The notes beneath the pieces are model-generated. The model was not told the DNA's origin. It saw only the letters and a program-made list of their open reading frames with translations, and searched no databases. From contig NZ_QLMG01000003.1 in the NCBI RefSeq assembly GCF_003259905.1, positions 116,745-180,744 of the forward strand: a stretch of 64,000 bases of DNA, written 5' to 3'. Positions 35,025-44,540 of this stretch are shown piece after piece (within the stretch, counting starts at the first letter, position 1; every line of letters starts with the position of its first letter). A program made the position numbers and the translations under genes. Origin of the DNA: Salipiger aestuarii. GTDB lineage: Bacteria; Pseudomonadota; Alphaproteobacteria; Rhodobacterales; Rhodobacteraceae.

Positions 35025-35927
35025 ATGGATTTGTGGATCGCCGTCACCCTCGCCGCTGCCTTGTTCCAGACCTTGCGCTTCATGCTGCACAAGGTGCTCA
35101 GCATGGGCACGCTGACCTCGACCGGGTCGACCTTTGCGCGATTCGCCTATGCCATGCCGCCCGCGCTTGCGTTCACCGCAACCTGGATGCTGGCCACTGG
35201 ACAGCACTGGCCCGCGCTGAATGCCACCTTCTGGGCCTATGCGCTGGTCGGCGCGCTGGGGCAGATCCTTGCCACCATCTGCGTCGTCGCGCTGTTCCGG
35301 CAACGCAATTTCGCAGTCGGCATCACCTTCAAGAAGACCGAAGTCGTCCAGACCGCGATTCTGGGCCTGGTCTTGCTCGGCGAGACGATCACGCCGCCTG
35401 GCTGGGGCGCCATCCTGATCGGTCTGATGGGCGTGCTGCTGCTGTCCGACACGCCGGGCCTGACGGGATCGTTCCTGCGCCGCATCGCCGGCCGGGCGGT
35501 GGCGCTGGGGCTGGCCTCGGGACTGTTCTTTGCGGTTTCGGCAGTGGGCTACCGGGGCGCATCGTTGCAGATCGCCGCCGACGACCCGGTGATGCGCGCC
35601 GCCGTGACCTATACCTGCGTCGTCGTCAGCCAGGTCATCGCCATGGCCCTGTGGCTGCGCCTGCGCGAGCCGAGACAGATCGCGGCCGTATGGTCCGCGC
35701 GCCGGGTCGCGGTCTGGCTTGGGCTGACCTCGATGCTGGGCAGCTTGTCGTGGTTCACCGCCTTCACGCTGCAAACCGCCGCCTATGTGCAGGCGCTGGG
35801 GCAGGTCGAGCTGATCTTTTCGCTCGCCGCTTCGGTGTTGTTCTTTCGCGAACGGATCACGCGTCGCGAACTGACCGGCATCGGCTTTCTGGCGCTGTCG
35901 ATCCTGGTACTGGTTCTGGTGCTCTGA
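35025..35927 (+). CDS. DMT-superfamily (EamA) transporter
   Basis: 300 residues, ten membrane helices in two EamA repeats. The second repeat ends with the typical G-Q-V-E-L-I-F-S-L-A-A-S-V-L-F-F-R-E-R-I-T motif; the first has F-K-K-T-E-V-V-Q-T-A-I-L-G-L. Inner-membrane metabolite exporter; substrate unknown. Confidence 0.9.
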   Translation: MDLWIAVTLAAALFQTLRFMLHKVLSMGTLTSTGSTFARFAYAMPPALAFTATWMLATGQHWPALNATFWAYALVGALGQILATICVVALFRQRNFAVGITFKKTEVVQTAILGLVLLGETITPPGWGAILIGLMGVLLLSDTPGLTGSFLRRIAGRAVALGLASGLFFAVSAVGYRGASLQIAADDPVMRAAVTYTCVVVSQVIAMALWLRLREPRQIAAVWSARRVAVWLGLTSMLGSLSWFTAFTLQTAAYVQALGQVELIFSLAASVLFFRERITRRELTGIGFLALSILVLVLVL

Positions 35928-35983
35928 CAACTTGCACACCGCCCCCGCGGATGCGATGACCCCGCAACCAGCAGGAGACCGCA

Positions 35984-36772
35984 ATGCCCTTCACCCTTGC
36001 CACCTGGAACATCAACTCGGTCCGCCTGCGCGAGCCGCTGGTGTGCCAGCTTCTGGAACAGGAGTCGCCTGACGTCCTGTGCCTTCAGGAATGCAAAAGC
36101 CCGGTCGACAAGATCCCGCTGGAGGCATTCCGCGCGCTTGGCTATACCCACATCGTCGCCCGCGGGCAAAAGGGATACAACGGCGTTGCCATCCTGTCGA
36201 AACAGCCCATCCGGGACATGGGCGATCAGGATTTCGCCACGCTCGGCCATGCCCGCCACGTCGCGGCGGAACTGGAAAACGGCGTTACGATTCATAACTT
36301 CTACGTTCCCGCCGGGGGCGATGTGCCCGACCGCGCCGTGAACGAGAAATTCGGGCAAAAGCTGGATTACCTGTCGGACATGCGCGACTGGTTCCGGGCC
36401 GAGCCGCCGCGCAAGGCGATCCTGGTGGGCGATCTGAATATCGCCCCGCGTGAAGACGACGTGTGGTCCCACAAGGCGCTGCTCAAGGTGGTTTCCCACA
36501 CCCCGATCGAGGTCGAGGCGCTGGCCGAGACCCAATCCGCCGGCGCCTGGGTCGACATCACCCGGCAGGACATCCCCGAGGGGCAGCTTTACAGCTGGTG
36601 GTCCTATCGCGCCCGCGACTGGGATGCCGCCGACAAGGGCCGCCGCCTGGATCACGTCTGGGCCACGCCCGACATTTCATCCGCCGCGCACGGCAGCCGG
36701 GTTCTGCGCGCGGCGCGCGGATGGGAAAAACCGTCGGATCACGCACCGGTCTTTGCGACCTTCGATCTGTAG
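35984..36772 (+). CDS. xthA: Exodeoxyribonuclease III
   Basis: 262 residues. EEP-fold motifs: W-N-I-N-S-V-R, L-Q-E-C-K (metal-binding Glu), G-D-L-N-I-A-P, and K-P-S-D-H-A-P-V (catalytic Asp-His). Base-excision repair AP endonuclease and 3'-5' exonuclease. Confidence 0.95.
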   Translation: MPFTLATWNINSVRLREPLVCQLLEQESPDVLCLQECKSPVDKIPLEAFRALGYTHIVARGQKGYNGVAILSKQPIRDMGDQDFATLGHARHVAAELENGVTIHNFYVPAGGDVPDRAVNEKFGQKLDYLSDMRDWFRAEPPRKAILVGDLNIAPREDDVWSHKALLKVVSHTPIEVEALAETQSAGAWVDITRQDIPEGQLYSWWSYRARDWDAADKGRRLDHVWATPDISSAAHGSRVLRAARGWEKPSDHAPVFATFDL

Positions 36773-36917
36773 CTTGCGCGGGCGCGCGGGCTCTGCCAGA
36801 CAGGGCGGGGCGTGGTATTGACGCGCGCCCCGATCGTGCGGATGCGGCGCATCCATGGCGCGGTCGGAACCCGCAGCCCGCTGACTTCGTTGATCCCGGC
36901 CCCAACGAAAGCCCTCC

Positions 36918-38336
36918 ATGCTCCCTGACCTGCGCATCCTGTGGTCCGTGGCCATCGCCATCCTGCTGCCGCTCGGGGTCGCCGTCGCCATCTGGCGGGT
37001 GCTTGCCAATGCGCGCACCCCGCAGGGGTCGGTCGCCTGGGTGACCTTTCTGCTCGCGGCGCCATGGTTCGCCCTGCCGGCCTATCTGTTCTTTGGTCAT
37101 CACAAGCTGCACGGCTACAAGAAACGCCGCCGCATCAGCCATCAGGTCATGAAGAAATTCGGCGGCTACGCGCGCAAGGTGGAACCCAGGGAAGCGTTGC
37201 CCGAACATGCCGCCTTTGCGCGGCTGGCAGAGATGCCGGTGACCGGATGCAACAGCCTGCGCCTGCTGGTGGACGGCGACGAAACCTTTGGCGCCATTCA
37301 TGCCGCCATCGACCGCGCCCAAAGCTATGTGCTTGTGCAGTATTACACGATTGTCGCGGACAGCACCGGCGATGCGCTTGCCGACAGGCTGATCGCTGCC
37401 GCGGCGCGCGATGTCGATGTCCGGCTGATCTATGACGGGGTGGGCAGCTACGGGCTTGACCACCGCTACATCGACCGGCTGCGAAAGGCGGGCGTCGTGG
37501 TGGTGGATCCGCGCGGCGCGCGCGGGCCGACCTCGCGGTTTCAGCTCAACTTTCGCAACCACCGCAAGACGGTGATCGTTGACGGCGTCGAAGGTTTTAC
37601 CGGCGGGCTGAACATGTCCGACACCTATCGCGGCCTGAACGCCAAATCCGGGCCGTGGCGCGACACGCATCTGCATCTGCAAGGCCCCGCCGTGGCGCAG
37701 TTGCAGCTGTCCTATGTCGAAGACTGGCACTGGGCGACGGACGAGGCGCTGGGAACCCGGCTGAACTGGATGCCCGACCCCGAAGAGGGCGGCGCCGATG
37801 CGGTCGTCGTGCCGATGGGTCCGGTGGACGAGCTGGACACAGGGTCGCTGTACTACGTCACCGCCATCGCGCAGGCCCGACGCCGGGTGTGGATCGCGAC
37901 CCCCTATCTGGTGCCCGACGGCGAAGTGCTTGCCGCGCTGAAATCGGCGGCACTTCGAGGCTGCGACGTGCGTATCCTGCTGCCCGAGGGGCGCGATCAC
38001 TGGTCGACCTGGCTGGCGGCCTTTTCCTATTTCGACGAGCTGCGCCTTGCCGGGGTGGCGATCTGGCGGTTTCAGGCGGGGTTCATGCATCAGAAGGTCA
38101 TTCTGGTGGATAACGCACTTGCGGGTGTCGGGACGGCAAACCTGGACAACCGCTCGTTCCGGCTGAATTTCGAAACCATGGTGACGGTGTTCGATGACGG
38201 GTTCTGCCAGCGTGTCGCGGCCATGCTGGACAAGGATTTCGCCAGCGCCACGAATCTTGTCACATCGCTTGACGACCAGCCGTTGTGGCTGCGCGTCGGC
38301 GCGCGGGCGGCGCGTCTGCTGGCCCCTGTCCTGTAG
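36918..38336 (+). CDS. cls: Cardiolipin synthase (phospholipase D superfamily)
   Basis: 472 residues. Two N-terminal membrane helices, then two HKD motifs: H-R-K-T-V-I-V-D (~residue 215) and H-Q-K-V-I-L-V-D (~390), the second followed by G-T-A-N-L-D-N-R-S. Condenses two phosphatidylglycerols to cardiolipin at the inner membrane. Followed directly by an EEP-family gene in the same operon. Confidence 0.93.
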   Translation: MLPDLRILWSVAIAILLPLGVAVAIWRVLANARTPQGSVAWVTFLLAAPWFALPAYLFFGHHKLHGYKKRRRISHQVMKKFGGYARKVEPREALPEHAAFARLAEMPVTGCNSLRLLVDGDETFGAIHAAIDRAQSYVLVQYYTIVADSTGDALADRLIAAAARDVDVRLIYDGVGSYGLDHRYIDRLRKAGVVVVDPRGARGPTSRFQLNFRNHRKTVIVDGVEGFTGGLNMSDTYRGLNAKSGPWRDTHLHLQGPAVAQLQLSYVEDWHWATDEALGTRLNWMPDPEEGGADAVVVPMGPVDELDTGSLYYVTAIAQARRRVWIATPYLVPDGEVLAALKSAALRGCDVRILLPEGRDHWSTWLAAFSYFDELRLAGVAIWRFQAGFMHQKVILVDNALAGVGTANLDNRSFRLNFETMVTVFDDGFCQRVAAMLDKDFASATNLVTSLDDQPLWLRVGARAARLLAPVL

Positions 38337-38344
38337 GAGAGCGC

Positions 38345-39073
38345 ATGAAGATCGCAAGCTACAACATTCGCAAGGCACTGGGAACCGACCGGCGGCGCGA
38401 TCCGGCGCGGGTGCTGTCGGTGCTGAACGGGATCGGGGCGGATGTGGTGCTGCTGCAAGAGGCCGACCTGCGGCTTGGCCCGCGGCCCACCGCCCTGCCG
38501 CGGTTTCTGATTTCGCAGGAAACCGATTACAAGGTCGCGGATGTGGCCATCAACGATGTCAGCCTGGGCTGGCACGGCAACGCGGTGCTGGTGCGAAAGG
38601 GGCTGGCCTGCCCGCGCACCGAACGCCTGCCCCTGCCCGGCCTTGAACCGCGCGGCGCCGTGCTGGTCGAGGTCGACGGGCTGACGTTCGTGGGCGCGCA
38701 TCTGGGACTCATGCGGCGCTACAGGCTGTTGCAGATGACAAAGATCCGCGAGCACCTCAGGGGGCGCGAGGCGCTGGCGCTGATCGCCGGGGATTTCAAC
38801 GAATGGTCGGACGTGCGCGGCTATGAGCCGTGGGAGGGGCATTTCAACCTGTGCCTTCCGGGACGCAGCTATCACGCGCGCCGCCCGGTCGCGGCGCTGG
38901 ACGGCATCGCGCACGGTACGGGGCTGGACATCACCGCGATGGGGGTCGATACCGGGCCGCTGGCGCGCACGGCGTCGGATCACCTGCCGATCTGGGCCGA
39001 TCTGGAACGGGTCGCGACCGAGCACCGCTCTTGCAACCCGCCTCCGCATGCGCCATCTGTCAATCCGATATGA
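38345..39073 (+). CDS. Endonuclease/exonuclease/phosphatase family protein
   Basis: 242 residues. EEP motifs N-I-R-K-A-L-G-T-D, L-Q-E-A-D-L-R, G-D-F-N-E-W and S-D-H-L-P-I. Starts eight bases after the cardiolipin synthase stop. Pairing with a Cls gene is recurrent and suggests a phospholipid phosphodiesterase or a nuclease; the substrate cannot be told. Confidence 0.88.
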   Translation: MKIASYNIRKALGTDRRRDPARVLSVLNGIGADVVLLQEADLRLGPRPTALPRFLISQETDYKVADVAINDVSLGWHGNAVLVRKGLACPRTERLPLPGLEPRGAVLVEVDGLTFVGAHLGLMRRYRLLQMTKIREHLRGREALALIAGDFNEWSDVRGYEPWEGHFNLCLPGRSYHARRPVAALDGIAHGTGLDITAMGVDTGPLARTASDHLPIWADLERVATEHRSCNPPPHAPSVNPI

Positions 39074-39097
39074 CCGCAAGCAGCCGAGGGATATGAC

Positions 39098-40012
39098 ATG
39101 CTCGAACTGGGTGGACAGGCGCCGGCGCCTGCAAAAGACCTCATCAAGGACGTGACCGAAGCCGATTTCATGGCCGAAGTGGTGGACCGCTCGCAAGAGG
39201 TCCCTGTCATCGTCGATTTCTGGGCCCCCTGGTGCGGCCCGTGCAAGACACTGGGCCCGGCGCTGGAACAGGTCGTGACCGAGGCACGCGGCGCGGTGGT
39301 CATGGCCAAGGTCAACGTCGATGAAAGCCAGATGATCGCAAGCCAGCTGCGCGTCCAGTCGATCCCGACTGTCTATGCGTTCTACAAGGGTCAGCCGATT
39401 GATGCCTTTCAGGGCGCGTTGCCCGCGTCCGAGCTGAAGGCTTTTGTCGACAAGGTGATCGCCGCTGCGGGCGGGGATGCCTCGGGCGGGCTGGACGCCG
39501 CCATCGAGGCCGCCGAGGAAATGCTGGATCAGGGCGCCGCCTCCGATTCCGCGCAGACCTTTGCCGCCATCCTAGAAGAAGACCCGGCCAATGCCCGTGC
39601 GTACGGCGGTTTCGTGCGCGCCTATATCGCGCTGGACGATCTGGACCAGGCCGAGGCGATCCTGAACGGCGCCCCCGCCGACATCAGCACCGCCCCCGAA
39701 CTCGATGCCGCCCACGCCGCGCTGGAGCTGGCCAAACAGGCCGCCAATGCCGGTCCCGTGGCCGAGCTGAGCGCTGCCGTCGATGCCGATCCCGCGAATC
39801 TGTCGGCCCGGTTCGACCTGGCGCAGGCGCTTTATGCCCATGGCGACGCGCAGGGCGCGGTCGATCAGTTGCTCGACATTTTCCGCCGCGATCGCGAATG
39901 GAACGACGGCGCCGCCAAGACGCAGCTTTTCACCATTTTCGACGCGCTCAAGCCCAACGATCCGGTGGTGCTGAACGGGCGTCGGAAACTCAGCTCGTTG
40001 ATATTTGCCTGA
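39098..40012 (+). CDS. Thioredoxin-TPR protein, CnoX/YbbN-like
   Basis: 304 residues. Thioredoxin domain (~residues 15-125) with an intact W-C-G-P-C active site, then TPR-like repeats (A-A-I-L-E-E-D-P-A-N-A-R-A-Y; A-D-P-A-N-L-S-A-R-F-D-L-A-Q-A). CnoX combines redox and chaperone activity and hands clients to GroEL; in alphaproteobacteria the active site is retained, as here. Cytosolic. Confidence 0.9.
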   Translation: MLELGGQAPAPAKDLIKDVTEADFMAEVVDRSQEVPVIVDFWAPWCGPCKTLGPALEQVVTEARGAVVMAKVNVDESQMIASQLRVQSIPTVYAFYKGQPIDAFQGALPASELKAFVDKVIAAAGGDASGGLDAAIEAAEEMLDQGAASDSAQTFAAILEEDPANARAYGGFVRAYIALDDLDQAEAILNGAPADISTAPELDAAHAALELAKQAANAGPVAELSAAVDADPANLSARFDLAQALYAHGDAQGAVDQLLDIFRRDREWNDGAAKTQLFTIFDALKPNDPVVLNGRRKLSSLIFA

Positions 40013-40039
40013 CGGGCGCGGCGGGCTAGCTGGCACCCC

Positions 40040-40690
40040 ATGTCGAGACGTTTTCACCTGCCGGACGTGATCCCGGTGTTCCCTCTGCCCGGCGCGCTTT
40101 TGCTCCCGCGCGCCCGGTTGCCCTTGCATGTGTTCGAACCGCGCTATCTGGCGATGCTCGACGACGCGCTGAAAACAGAAACCCGGCTGATCGGCATGAT
40201 CCAGCCCGACCGCATGTCCGAAAAGGCCGGCGGAACGGGGTTGCATCGCATCGGCTGCGCCGGGCGCATCACGCAGTTTTCGGAAACCGAGGACGGGCGC
40301 TACATGGTCACGCTCAGCGGTCTGTCGCGGTATCGCATCCTGGAAGAAATCGAAGGCTTTACCCCCTACCGGCGCTGCAAGGTCAGCTGGGAGGGGTTTG
40401 ACCGCGATCTGGCGGGCAGCGAACACGACCCCGATTTCGACCGCGATGCCTTTACCGGAACGCTTGAACGATATTTCGTGTCTTGCGGGCTTGATGCCGA
40501 CTGGGCGTCGCTGAAGGATGCGGATGACGAGTTGCTGATAAACTCGCTGTCGATGCTGCTGGAATTCGCCCCCGAAGACAAGCAGGCGCTGCTGGAGGCG
40601 CCCTCGCTCAGCACCCGCCGCGAAACGCTGGTGACCCTGATAGAATTCGCGCTGCGGGGCGGCGGCAGAGCAGAGGACAAGATGCAATGA
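40040..40690 (+). CDS. Lon-protease-type substrate-binding domain protein
   Basis: 216 residues with only the N-terminal LON domain: [14 protein letters not shown] and [11 protein letters not shown]. No ATPase or protease part, as usual for this family. Overlaps the following Trm112-like gene (ATGA). Confidence 0.9.
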   Translation: MSRRFHLPDVIPVFPLPGALLLPRARLPLHVFEPRYLAMLDDALKTETRLIGMIQPDRMSEKAGGTGLHRIGCAGRITQFSETEDGRYMVTLSGLSRYRILEEIEGFTPYRRCKVSWEGFDRDLAGSEHDPDFDRDAFTGTLERYFVSCGLDADWASLKDADDELLINSLSMLLEFAPEDKQALLEAPSLSTRRETLVTLIEFALRGGGRAEDKMQ

Positions 40691-40899
40691 ACGACGCCGA
40701 GTTGCCCCCTTCGGAAACACGCCCGGTCAGCTTCGACCGGCGCATGCTTGAATCGCTGGTCTGCCCGTTGACGCAGGGCACGCTGGATTACGACGCCGCC
40801 CGGTGCGAGCTGGTCAGCCGGGGCGCCGGGCTGGCCTATCCGATCCGCGACGGGATTCCCTTGATGCTGGTCGACGAGGCACGCCGGATCGAAGACTGA
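40687..40899 (+). CDS. Trm112-like protein
   Basis: 70 residues, [32 protein letters not shown]. Small zinc-ribbon-like partner protein of methyltransferases in eukaryotes; bacterial role unclear. Only one Cys of the first C-x2-C pair remains. Four-base overlap with the upstream gene. Confidence 0.9.
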   Translation: MNDAELPPSETRPVSFDRRMLESLVCPLTQGTLDYDAARCELVSRGAGLAYPIRDGIPLMLVDEARRIED

Positions 40900-40922
40900 C
40901 GGCCCGGTCCGGCGACGCGGCC

Positions 40923-41879
40923 TCAGACCGGGTTCGGCACGTCCTCGCCCGCGAAAAACGCGCGCAGGTTTTCCACCGCCATGCGGCCCATGTCTTCGCG
41001 CGCTTCCAGCGAGGCGGTGCCGAGGTGGGGCAGCAGCGTAACGGTGTCGAGCGCGCGCAGCGCCTGCGGCACGTCGGGCTCGTGTTCATAGACATCCAGC
41101 CCCGCCCCCGCGATACGCTGCGACACCAGCGCGCCGGTCAGCGCCGCCTCGTCCACGATGTCGCCGCGCGAGACGTTCACCAGATGCGCGTGCGGCTTCA
41201 TCGCGCCGATCACCTCCGCATCGACCGTATGATGCGTCTCCGGGCTGGCGGCCAGTGTCACGAACAGCACATCGACCTCGGCGGCCAGGGCGCGCGCATC
41301 GTCGCAGCGTGTGGCCGGAAACTCCAGATCCTTGTCCGACCGCGAGGTATAGAACACCTCCATCCCGAACCCGAAATGGCAACGCCGCGCGATGGCGCGC
41401 CCGATGTTGCCCATCCCCAGAATGCCGATCCGCTTGCCGGTGACATGCATCCCCAGCATCTGCACCGGGTGCCACCCCTGCCAGCCGCCCGAACGCACCA
41501 GACGGTCGCCTTCGGCGGCACGGCGGCAGCTCATCAGCATAAGGGTCATTGCAATATCGGCGGTGGGGTCGGTCACGGCTCCCGGCGTGTTGGTGACGGT
41601 GACCCCCGCGCTGCGCGCCACCTCGACATCAATGTGATTGAAACCCATGCCGAAATTGGCCAGGATCCTGGCGCGCGGCACCCCGGCGTCGGCAAAGACC
41701 CGAGCGTCGAACCGGTCCCCCAGCGTTACCAGCGCACCGTCGTATTCCGCAAGCGCGGCGCGCAGCTCGGTGGCGTCCAGCGGGTGGGGGCGGTCGCGGT
41801 AATCCACATCGAACAGCGCGCGGGCCTGGGCCACGACGCTGGGTGGCAGATTGCGGGCGATCAGAACGCGCGGGGTCAA
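40923..41879 (-). CDS. 2-hydroxyacid (D-glycerate) dehydrogenase
   Basis: 318 residues. NAD-binding G-M-G-N-I-G-R-A-I-A-R-R, catalytic arginine in N-V-S-R-G-D-I-V-D-E, glutamate region E-H-E-P-D-V-P, and histidine in L-P-H-L-G-T-A-S. The start is probably TTG at 41879, giving M-T-P-R-V-L-I-A-R; it overlaps the stop of the CsaA-like gene (TTGA). Reduces hydroxypyruvate or glyoxylate. Confidence 0.88.
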   Translation of the reverse strand: MTPRVLIARNLPPSVVAQARALFDVDYRDRPHPLDATELRAALAEYDGALVTLGDRFDARVFADAGVPRARILANFGMGFNHIDVEVARSAGVTVTNTPGAVTDPTADIAMTLMLMSCRRAAEGDRLVRSGGWQGWHPVQMLGMHVTGKRIGILGMGNIGRAIARRCHFGFGMEVFYTSRSDKDLEFPATRCDDARALAAEVDVLFVTLAASPETHHTVDAEVIGAMKPHAHLVNVSRGDIVDEAALTGALVSQRIAGAGLDVYEHEPDVPQALRALDTVTLLPHLGTASLEAREDMGRMAVENLRAFFAGEDVPNPV

Positions 41880-42214
41880 TGCAGCCTTGCCCCGAGGGGC
41901 ACCTCCCTGTCGGGAGCGCCCAGCACCACGGCGCCGCTGTCGTCCATGACCCCGAGCACGAGGCATTCAGACACGAACGGTCCGATCTGGCGCGGGGGGA
42001 AATTGGTCACCGCCATGACCATGCGGCCCGGCAGGTCATCGGGCGCGTAATGCACGGTGATCTGCGCCGAGGATTTCTTTTCCCCGACTTCGGGGCCAAA
42101 GTCGATCCACAGCTTGATGGCGGGTTTGCGGGCCTCGGGGAAAGGTTCGGCCCGGATCACGCGCCCGACGCGGATGTCGATCCTTGCGAAATCGTCATAG
42201 GTGATTTCAGCCAT
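41876..42214 (-). CDS. tRNA-binding (CsaA-like) protein
   Basis: 112 residues, an OB-fold EMAPII-type tRNA-binding domain: D-I-R-V-G-R-V-I-R-A-E-P-F-P-E-A-R-K-P-A, then M-A-V-T-N-F-P-P-R-Q-I. Related to CsaA and the C-terminus of MetRS. Overlaps proC by eight bases. Confidence 0.9.
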   Translation of the reverse strand: MAEITYDDFARIDIRVGRVIRAEPFPEARKPAIKLWIDFGPEVGEKKSSAQITVHYAPDDLPGRMVMAVTNFPPRQIGPFVSECLVLGVMDDSGAVVLGAPDREVPLGARLH

Positions 42215-43022
42215 TGGCAAGCTCCCTTGACCGGTCGGCGGCGGCCGCGACGGTGTCGCGCATCAGCGGCGGCAGACCGGTATCTTCGTTCATCAGCACC
42301 TCAAGCCCAGCCTGTGTGGTGCCGTTGGGGGATGTCACGTTGCGGCGCAGCTGCGCGGGATCTTCGCCCGCCTGCATGGCCAGCGCCCCGGCCCCGGCGA
42401 CGGTGGCCTTGGCCAGCCGCAGGGCAAGGTCGGGCGCAAGGCCGCGCGCCTGCCCGGCGGCGGCGAGACATTCGATCATGTGGAACACATAGGCCGGACC
42501 CGAGCCGCTGACACCGGTGACCGCATCCATCTGCGACTCGTCCTCCAGCCGGACGACATCGCCCACCGCGCGCAGCAGATCCTCGGCCTGGTCCATCTGC
42601 ATCGCGCTGGCGTGCGCGTTGCCGACGATCGCGGTGATCCCCTGGCCGACCGCGGCGGGCGTGTTGGGCATGGCGCGGATCACCGGGGTGTCTTCGCCCA
42701 GCGATTTTTCGTAGGCCGCGATGGTCACCCCCGCGGCCACCGACAGGAACAGGGTCGAGCCATTGCCATAGGGAATGAGCGATGGCAGCGCCGAGGCCAT
42801 CATCTGCGGCTTGACCGCGATCAGCGCAATGGCCGGATCTTCGGGAAGATCCTCATTCAGCACGACGCCTTGCGCCTTCAGCCAATCCGACGGGTGTGGG
42901 TCCATCACGAACACCGACGCGGCGGGCAGCCCGCGCGCCAGCCAGCCCTCCAGCATCGCGGACCCCATCTTGCCGCAGCCCAGCAGCATCAGGCCCCGTT
43001 GCGCGATTTCACCATTTTTCAT
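42207..43022 (-). CDS. proC: Pyrroline-5-carboxylate reductase
   Basis: 271 residues. NADPH-binding L-G-C-G-K-M-G-S-A-M-L-E-G, A-V-K-P-Q-M, the R-A-M-P-N-T-P loop, and G-S-G-P-A-Y-V-F with the C-terminal T-S-P-N-G-T-T-Q-A-G-L. Last step of proline synthesis. Start at 43022 (M-K-N-G-E-I-A-Q). Confidence 0.95.
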   Translation of the reverse strand: MKNGEIAQRGLMLLGCGKMGSAMLEGWLARGLPAASVFVMDPHPSDWLKAQGVVLNEDLPEDPAIALIAVKPQMMASALPSLIPYGNGSTLFLSVAAGVTIAAYEKSLGEDTPVIRAMPNTPAAVGQGITAIVGNAHASAMQMDQAEDLLRAVGDVVRLEDESQMDAVTGVSGSGPAYVFHMIECLAAAGQARGLAPDLALRLAKATVAGAGALAMQAGEDPAQLRRNVTSPNGTTQAGLEVLMNEDTGLPPLMRDTVAAAADRSRELANG

Positions 43023-43184
43023 GCCGTGATGTCTCCCTGACACTGGGGCCAATCTGGCTTGCCAGACGCGGGGTTGCAAGGTCGCGCCTTGCGACGGCGG
43101 TCATTTGCCGGTGCGCACAGGCAAAGACGGCCGCAGCGGCGGGGGGGACGCTGCGGCGGTTGGATCATCTGGCAAAAGGCGGCG

Positions 43185-43685
43185 TCACGCGCGCCCGTAG
43201 GCCTTGGCGATGGCGATCTTGATCGCCTCATGCGCAGGCTTTCCCGCCCATGAGATCAACTGAAAGGCCGGGTAATAGCGTTCCGACGCGGCCACGGCCG
43301 TCGCGATCACGGTGTCGATCTGTTCGGGGCTGGCCACCTGCCCGCCCGTCAGCACAAGGCCATAGCGGTAGACCATCAGCTTGGGTTCAACCCAGTAGCT
43401 GAACGCCCCCGCCCAGCATTGATCGTTGGCAAGGTTCAGCCCGGCGTAAAGTTCGGGCAGTGCGGCGTCGGGCGGGTCCATTTCGAACGAGCAGATCATC
43501 CGCAGCGTTTCGTCATAGGCCGACCAGGCGAGCGTAATGGAATAGGTGCGCCACTGACCTTCGACCGCCATGGCGATCTGATCCTCGCCCAGCCGGTCAA
43601 AATCCCAGTCGTGGTGTTCGGCCAGAGTTTCGACGATGTCGATGGGGTGAAGCTCGTCACCCAGATACTCTTCGGTCAGTGCCAT
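43185..43685 (-). CDS. YbjN domain-containing protein
   Basis: 166 residues, a YbjN/secretion-chaperone-like fold: M-A-L-T-E-E-Y-L-G near the start, W-R-T-Y-S-I-T-L-A-W, L-N-L-A-N-D-Q-C-W-A-G-A-F-S-Y-W. AGAGGTGG precedes the ATG. Role in bacteria vague (stress, motility effects reported for E. coli YbjN). Its upstream region contains DnaA-box-like and LexA-box-like sites. Confidence 0.85.
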   Translation of the reverse strand: MALTEEYLGDELHPIDIVETLAEHHDWDFDRLGEDQIAMAVEGQWRTYSITLAWSAYDETLRMICSFEMDPPDAALPELYAGLNLANDQCWAGAFSYWVEPKLMVYRYGLVLTGGQVASPEQIDTVIATAVAASERYYPAFQLISWAGKPAHEAIKIAIAKAYGRA

Positions 43686-43825
43686 GCGCCACCTCTTTGT
43701 TCTCTTGCAGCCGTGGACGTGGCAGCGCCCCATGGCTTGCTTGCTGCTCTAGGGGCTGGGCCTGGTTACCCTCCCCTTACCACATATCGTGCCTGTGGCA
43801 GGGCGTTTGTGTAAAGCGAAATATT

Positions 43826-43895
43826 TGTGGACAACGCAATAAGTTGTGGATGCCTCGCGCCAATACGCAAGTCACACCTGTGTATATGTGGAAAA
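43826..43895 (-). promoter_or_regulatory. Three DnaA-box-like sites
   Basis: TGTGGACAA (43826-43834), TGTGGATGC (43845-43853) and TGTGGAAAA (43887-43895), all in the same orientation, differ by one, two and one base from TGTGGATAA. They lie in an A/T-rich 237-base gap upstream of the YbjN gene. No dnaA, parAB or dnaN gene is close, so this may be a regulatory or titration site rather than an origin. Confidence 0.4.
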
Positions 43896-43903
43896 CTTTT
43901 AGT

Positions 43904-43918
43904 GAACAAGAAGTGAAC
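43904..43918. promoter_or_regulatory. LexA (SOS) box candidate
   Basis: GAAC-AAGAAGT-GAAC fits the alphaproteobacterial LexA consensus GAAC-N7-GAAC. It lies 219 bases ahead of the YbjN gene start and five bases past the end of the DUF3859 gene. Confidence 0.45.
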
Positions 43919-43922
43919 AAAC

Positions 43923-44459
43923 CTAGGAAACGAAATCCTGCCCGTAGCACACCGACAGCACGGCGGGGGCGGCCAGTTCGGAAACCACATCGAAATGCTG
44001 CTCCATCAGGCGGCGACCATCCGCCTCGATCGCCATCGACCAGGCGCCGGGGCGCATCTCGAACGGGAAGTCAAAGGTGAACAGGTTCAGGCTGCTTCCG
44101 TTTTCCTGGATCAGCGCGCCCCAGGTTTCGCGTGTCATCGCGGCATCGCCCATCGGTGGGTGCGTGACGATCACCGTGACCGGCAGATCGCCGGTGCCGG
44201 GGACGACGGTGAACTTGACGCCAAAGCTGATGCCAGCCTTGGCGGGCACCACGCGGGTGGTCACGTCCATGTCGCGGGTCTGGTCGATCAGGTTGATTTC
44301 GCCCAGCAGGGTTTCCGGCGCCGGACGGCTGCCGCTGGAAGCCACCTGGCAGATCACCCCATAATCGATCAACACCACGGGATCGTTCGCAAAGGACTCC
44401 GCCGGGGCAGCCACGGCGGGCGTCGAGGCAAGGACGAGCAAAGCAGCACGGGCAAACAT
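43923..44459 (-). CDS. Exported DUF3859-type protein
   Basis: 178 residues. Signal peptide M-F-A-R-A-A-L-L-V-L-A-S-T-P-A-V-A-A. The mature part has V-T-V-I-V-T-H-P-P-M-G and F-P-F-E-M-R-P-G-A-W-S-M-A-I, which fit DUF3859. GGAGG lies five bases before the ATG at 44459. Periplasmic beta-type domain, function unknown. Confidence 0.7.
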   Translation of the reverse strand: MFARAALLVLASTPAVAAPAESFANDPVVLIDYGVICQVASSGSRPAPETLLGEINLIDQTRDMDVTTRVVPAKAGISFGVKFTVVPGTGDLPVTVIVTHPPMGDAAMTRETWGALIQENGSSLNLFTFDFPFEMRPGAWSMAIEADGRRLMEQHFDVVSELAAPAVLSVCYGQDFVS

Positions 44460-44540
44460 GGGCACCTCCGGGTCGCGGGATAGGCCGCAGCCTTAACGCA
44501 GCCGGGCCCAAAGGAAAACGCCCGCCGGCCCCATGGGAAA

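Noticed and set aside
43800..43920. Chromosomal or plasmid replication origin
   Set aside because: DnaA-like boxes are imperfect and few, and no replication or partition gene is adjacent; listed as regulatory sites instead.
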